From a virus: a stretch of DNA of 22,314 bases. The position numbers and the translations under genes are program-made. A model generated the notes under the pieces. That model did no database searches. It was not told the DNA's origin and saw only the letters and a list, made by a program, of their open reading frames with translations. The stretch lies in the IMG/VR virus record IMGVR_UViG_3300031250_000222, positions 1 through 22,314 of that record; one strand, written 5' to 3'. Position 1 is the stretch's first letter. Every line of letters begins with the position of its first letter. Of the stretch, positions 21,964 to 22,314 are shown one piece after another.

Positions 21964-22314
21964 ATGCTGCGCAGCGTCATGACGCTCCACAGACACATCT
22001 CCGGCATCGTTGTCTGCGCCGCATCGATCGCGGCGCAGACGGCGCATTGCGAAGATACACAATGCCTCTCGACGAGTGACACCCGCGCCAGCATCGCCGA
22101 ACATGGCCTCGCCGAGCCTTTCGCCGCCATGCGCGAAGCGGCGGCGCGGGTGCAGGGCGAAGCCTTGAACGCGAGGCTATGCCGCAGCGGCGATATCTTT
22201 GTCTATGAGGTGCGCGTGCTCAAGAGCGATGGTCAGGTGGTGAAAACGTCAGTTCGCGCCTCGCGCGCGGCGCCGTCCGCGATCGGCGGCGAAAAGGACC
22301 GGGGAGGGCATTAG
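21964..22314 (+). CDS. PepSY-like exported protein, chromosomal flank
   Basis: The 116-aa protein starts with a signal peptide (hydrophobic stretch about 13-28) and continues with a PepSY-like pattern (LSTSDTRASIAEHGLAEPFAAMREAA, then FVYEVRVLKSDGQVVKTSV). Such small periplasmic proteins often sit near two-component regulators; the downstream genes are outside the window. The stop TAG is the last codon of the window. ATG 21964 or ATG 21979 may be the start. It lies only 24 nt after the holin-like gene and marks the right edge of the cluster. Confidence 0.75.
   Translation: MLRSVMTLHRHISGIVVCAASIAAQTAHCEDTQCLSTSDTRASIAEHGLAEPFAAMREAAARVQGEALNARLCRSGDIFVYEVRVLKSDGQVVKTSVRASRAAPSAIGGEKDRGGH

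Overview
The window is a GC-rich alphaproteobacterial chromosome segment. The GC content, the RcGTA-like gene set and the dispersed palindromic repeats fit Hyphomicrobiales, perhaps a Beijerinckiaceae/Methylocystis-type methylotroph. The family level is inferred from the repeats and is not proven.

Layout: the DNA mismatch-repair gene mutS (1-2676, minus strand) lies at the left edge. A 457-bp AT-rich control region follows, with a good sigma70-like promoter and a 12-bp leader stem-loop. From 3134 to 21939, on the plus strand, runs one dense cluster of virion genes: prohead protease, small terminase-like protein, large terminase, portal, HK97-type major capsid protein, head-tail connector, head-tail adaptor, a DUF3168 protein, tail tube, two tail assembly chaperones, a very short tape measure, distal tail protein, hub, NlpC/P60 peptidase and a ~1290-aa megatron/host-specificity protein. 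A DUF2793 tail-fibre-like protein, two proteins with signal peptides (a small beta-rich protein and an SGNH hydrolase), an M15 endolysin and a two-TM holin-like protein come next. A chromosomal-looking PepSY-like gene closes the window.

The order from terminase to megatron, the 198-aa tape measure and the absence of integrase, repressor, replication genes or visible att sites all match a gene transfer agent (GTA) of the Rhodobacter capsulatus type better than an active prophage. Unlike RcGTA, whose fibre, spike and lysis genes are scattered over several loci, this locus places candidate fibre, adhesin and lysis genes directly behind the structural operon.

The most unusual points are these. 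(1) The capsid gene seems to have lost its normal stop through a one-base change and now reads 45 residues into a dispersed palindromic repeat. (2) The prohead protease is displaced to the front of the cluster, and its C-terminus is also made from a dispersed repeat. (3) A 23-codon micro-ORF made of a 27-bp tandem repeat bridges two tail genes with ATGA overlaps at both ends. (4) Long perfect hairpins sit just behind the two most heavily needed structural genes, capsid and tail tube. Host-type repeats inside the cluster suggest long residence in the chromosome.
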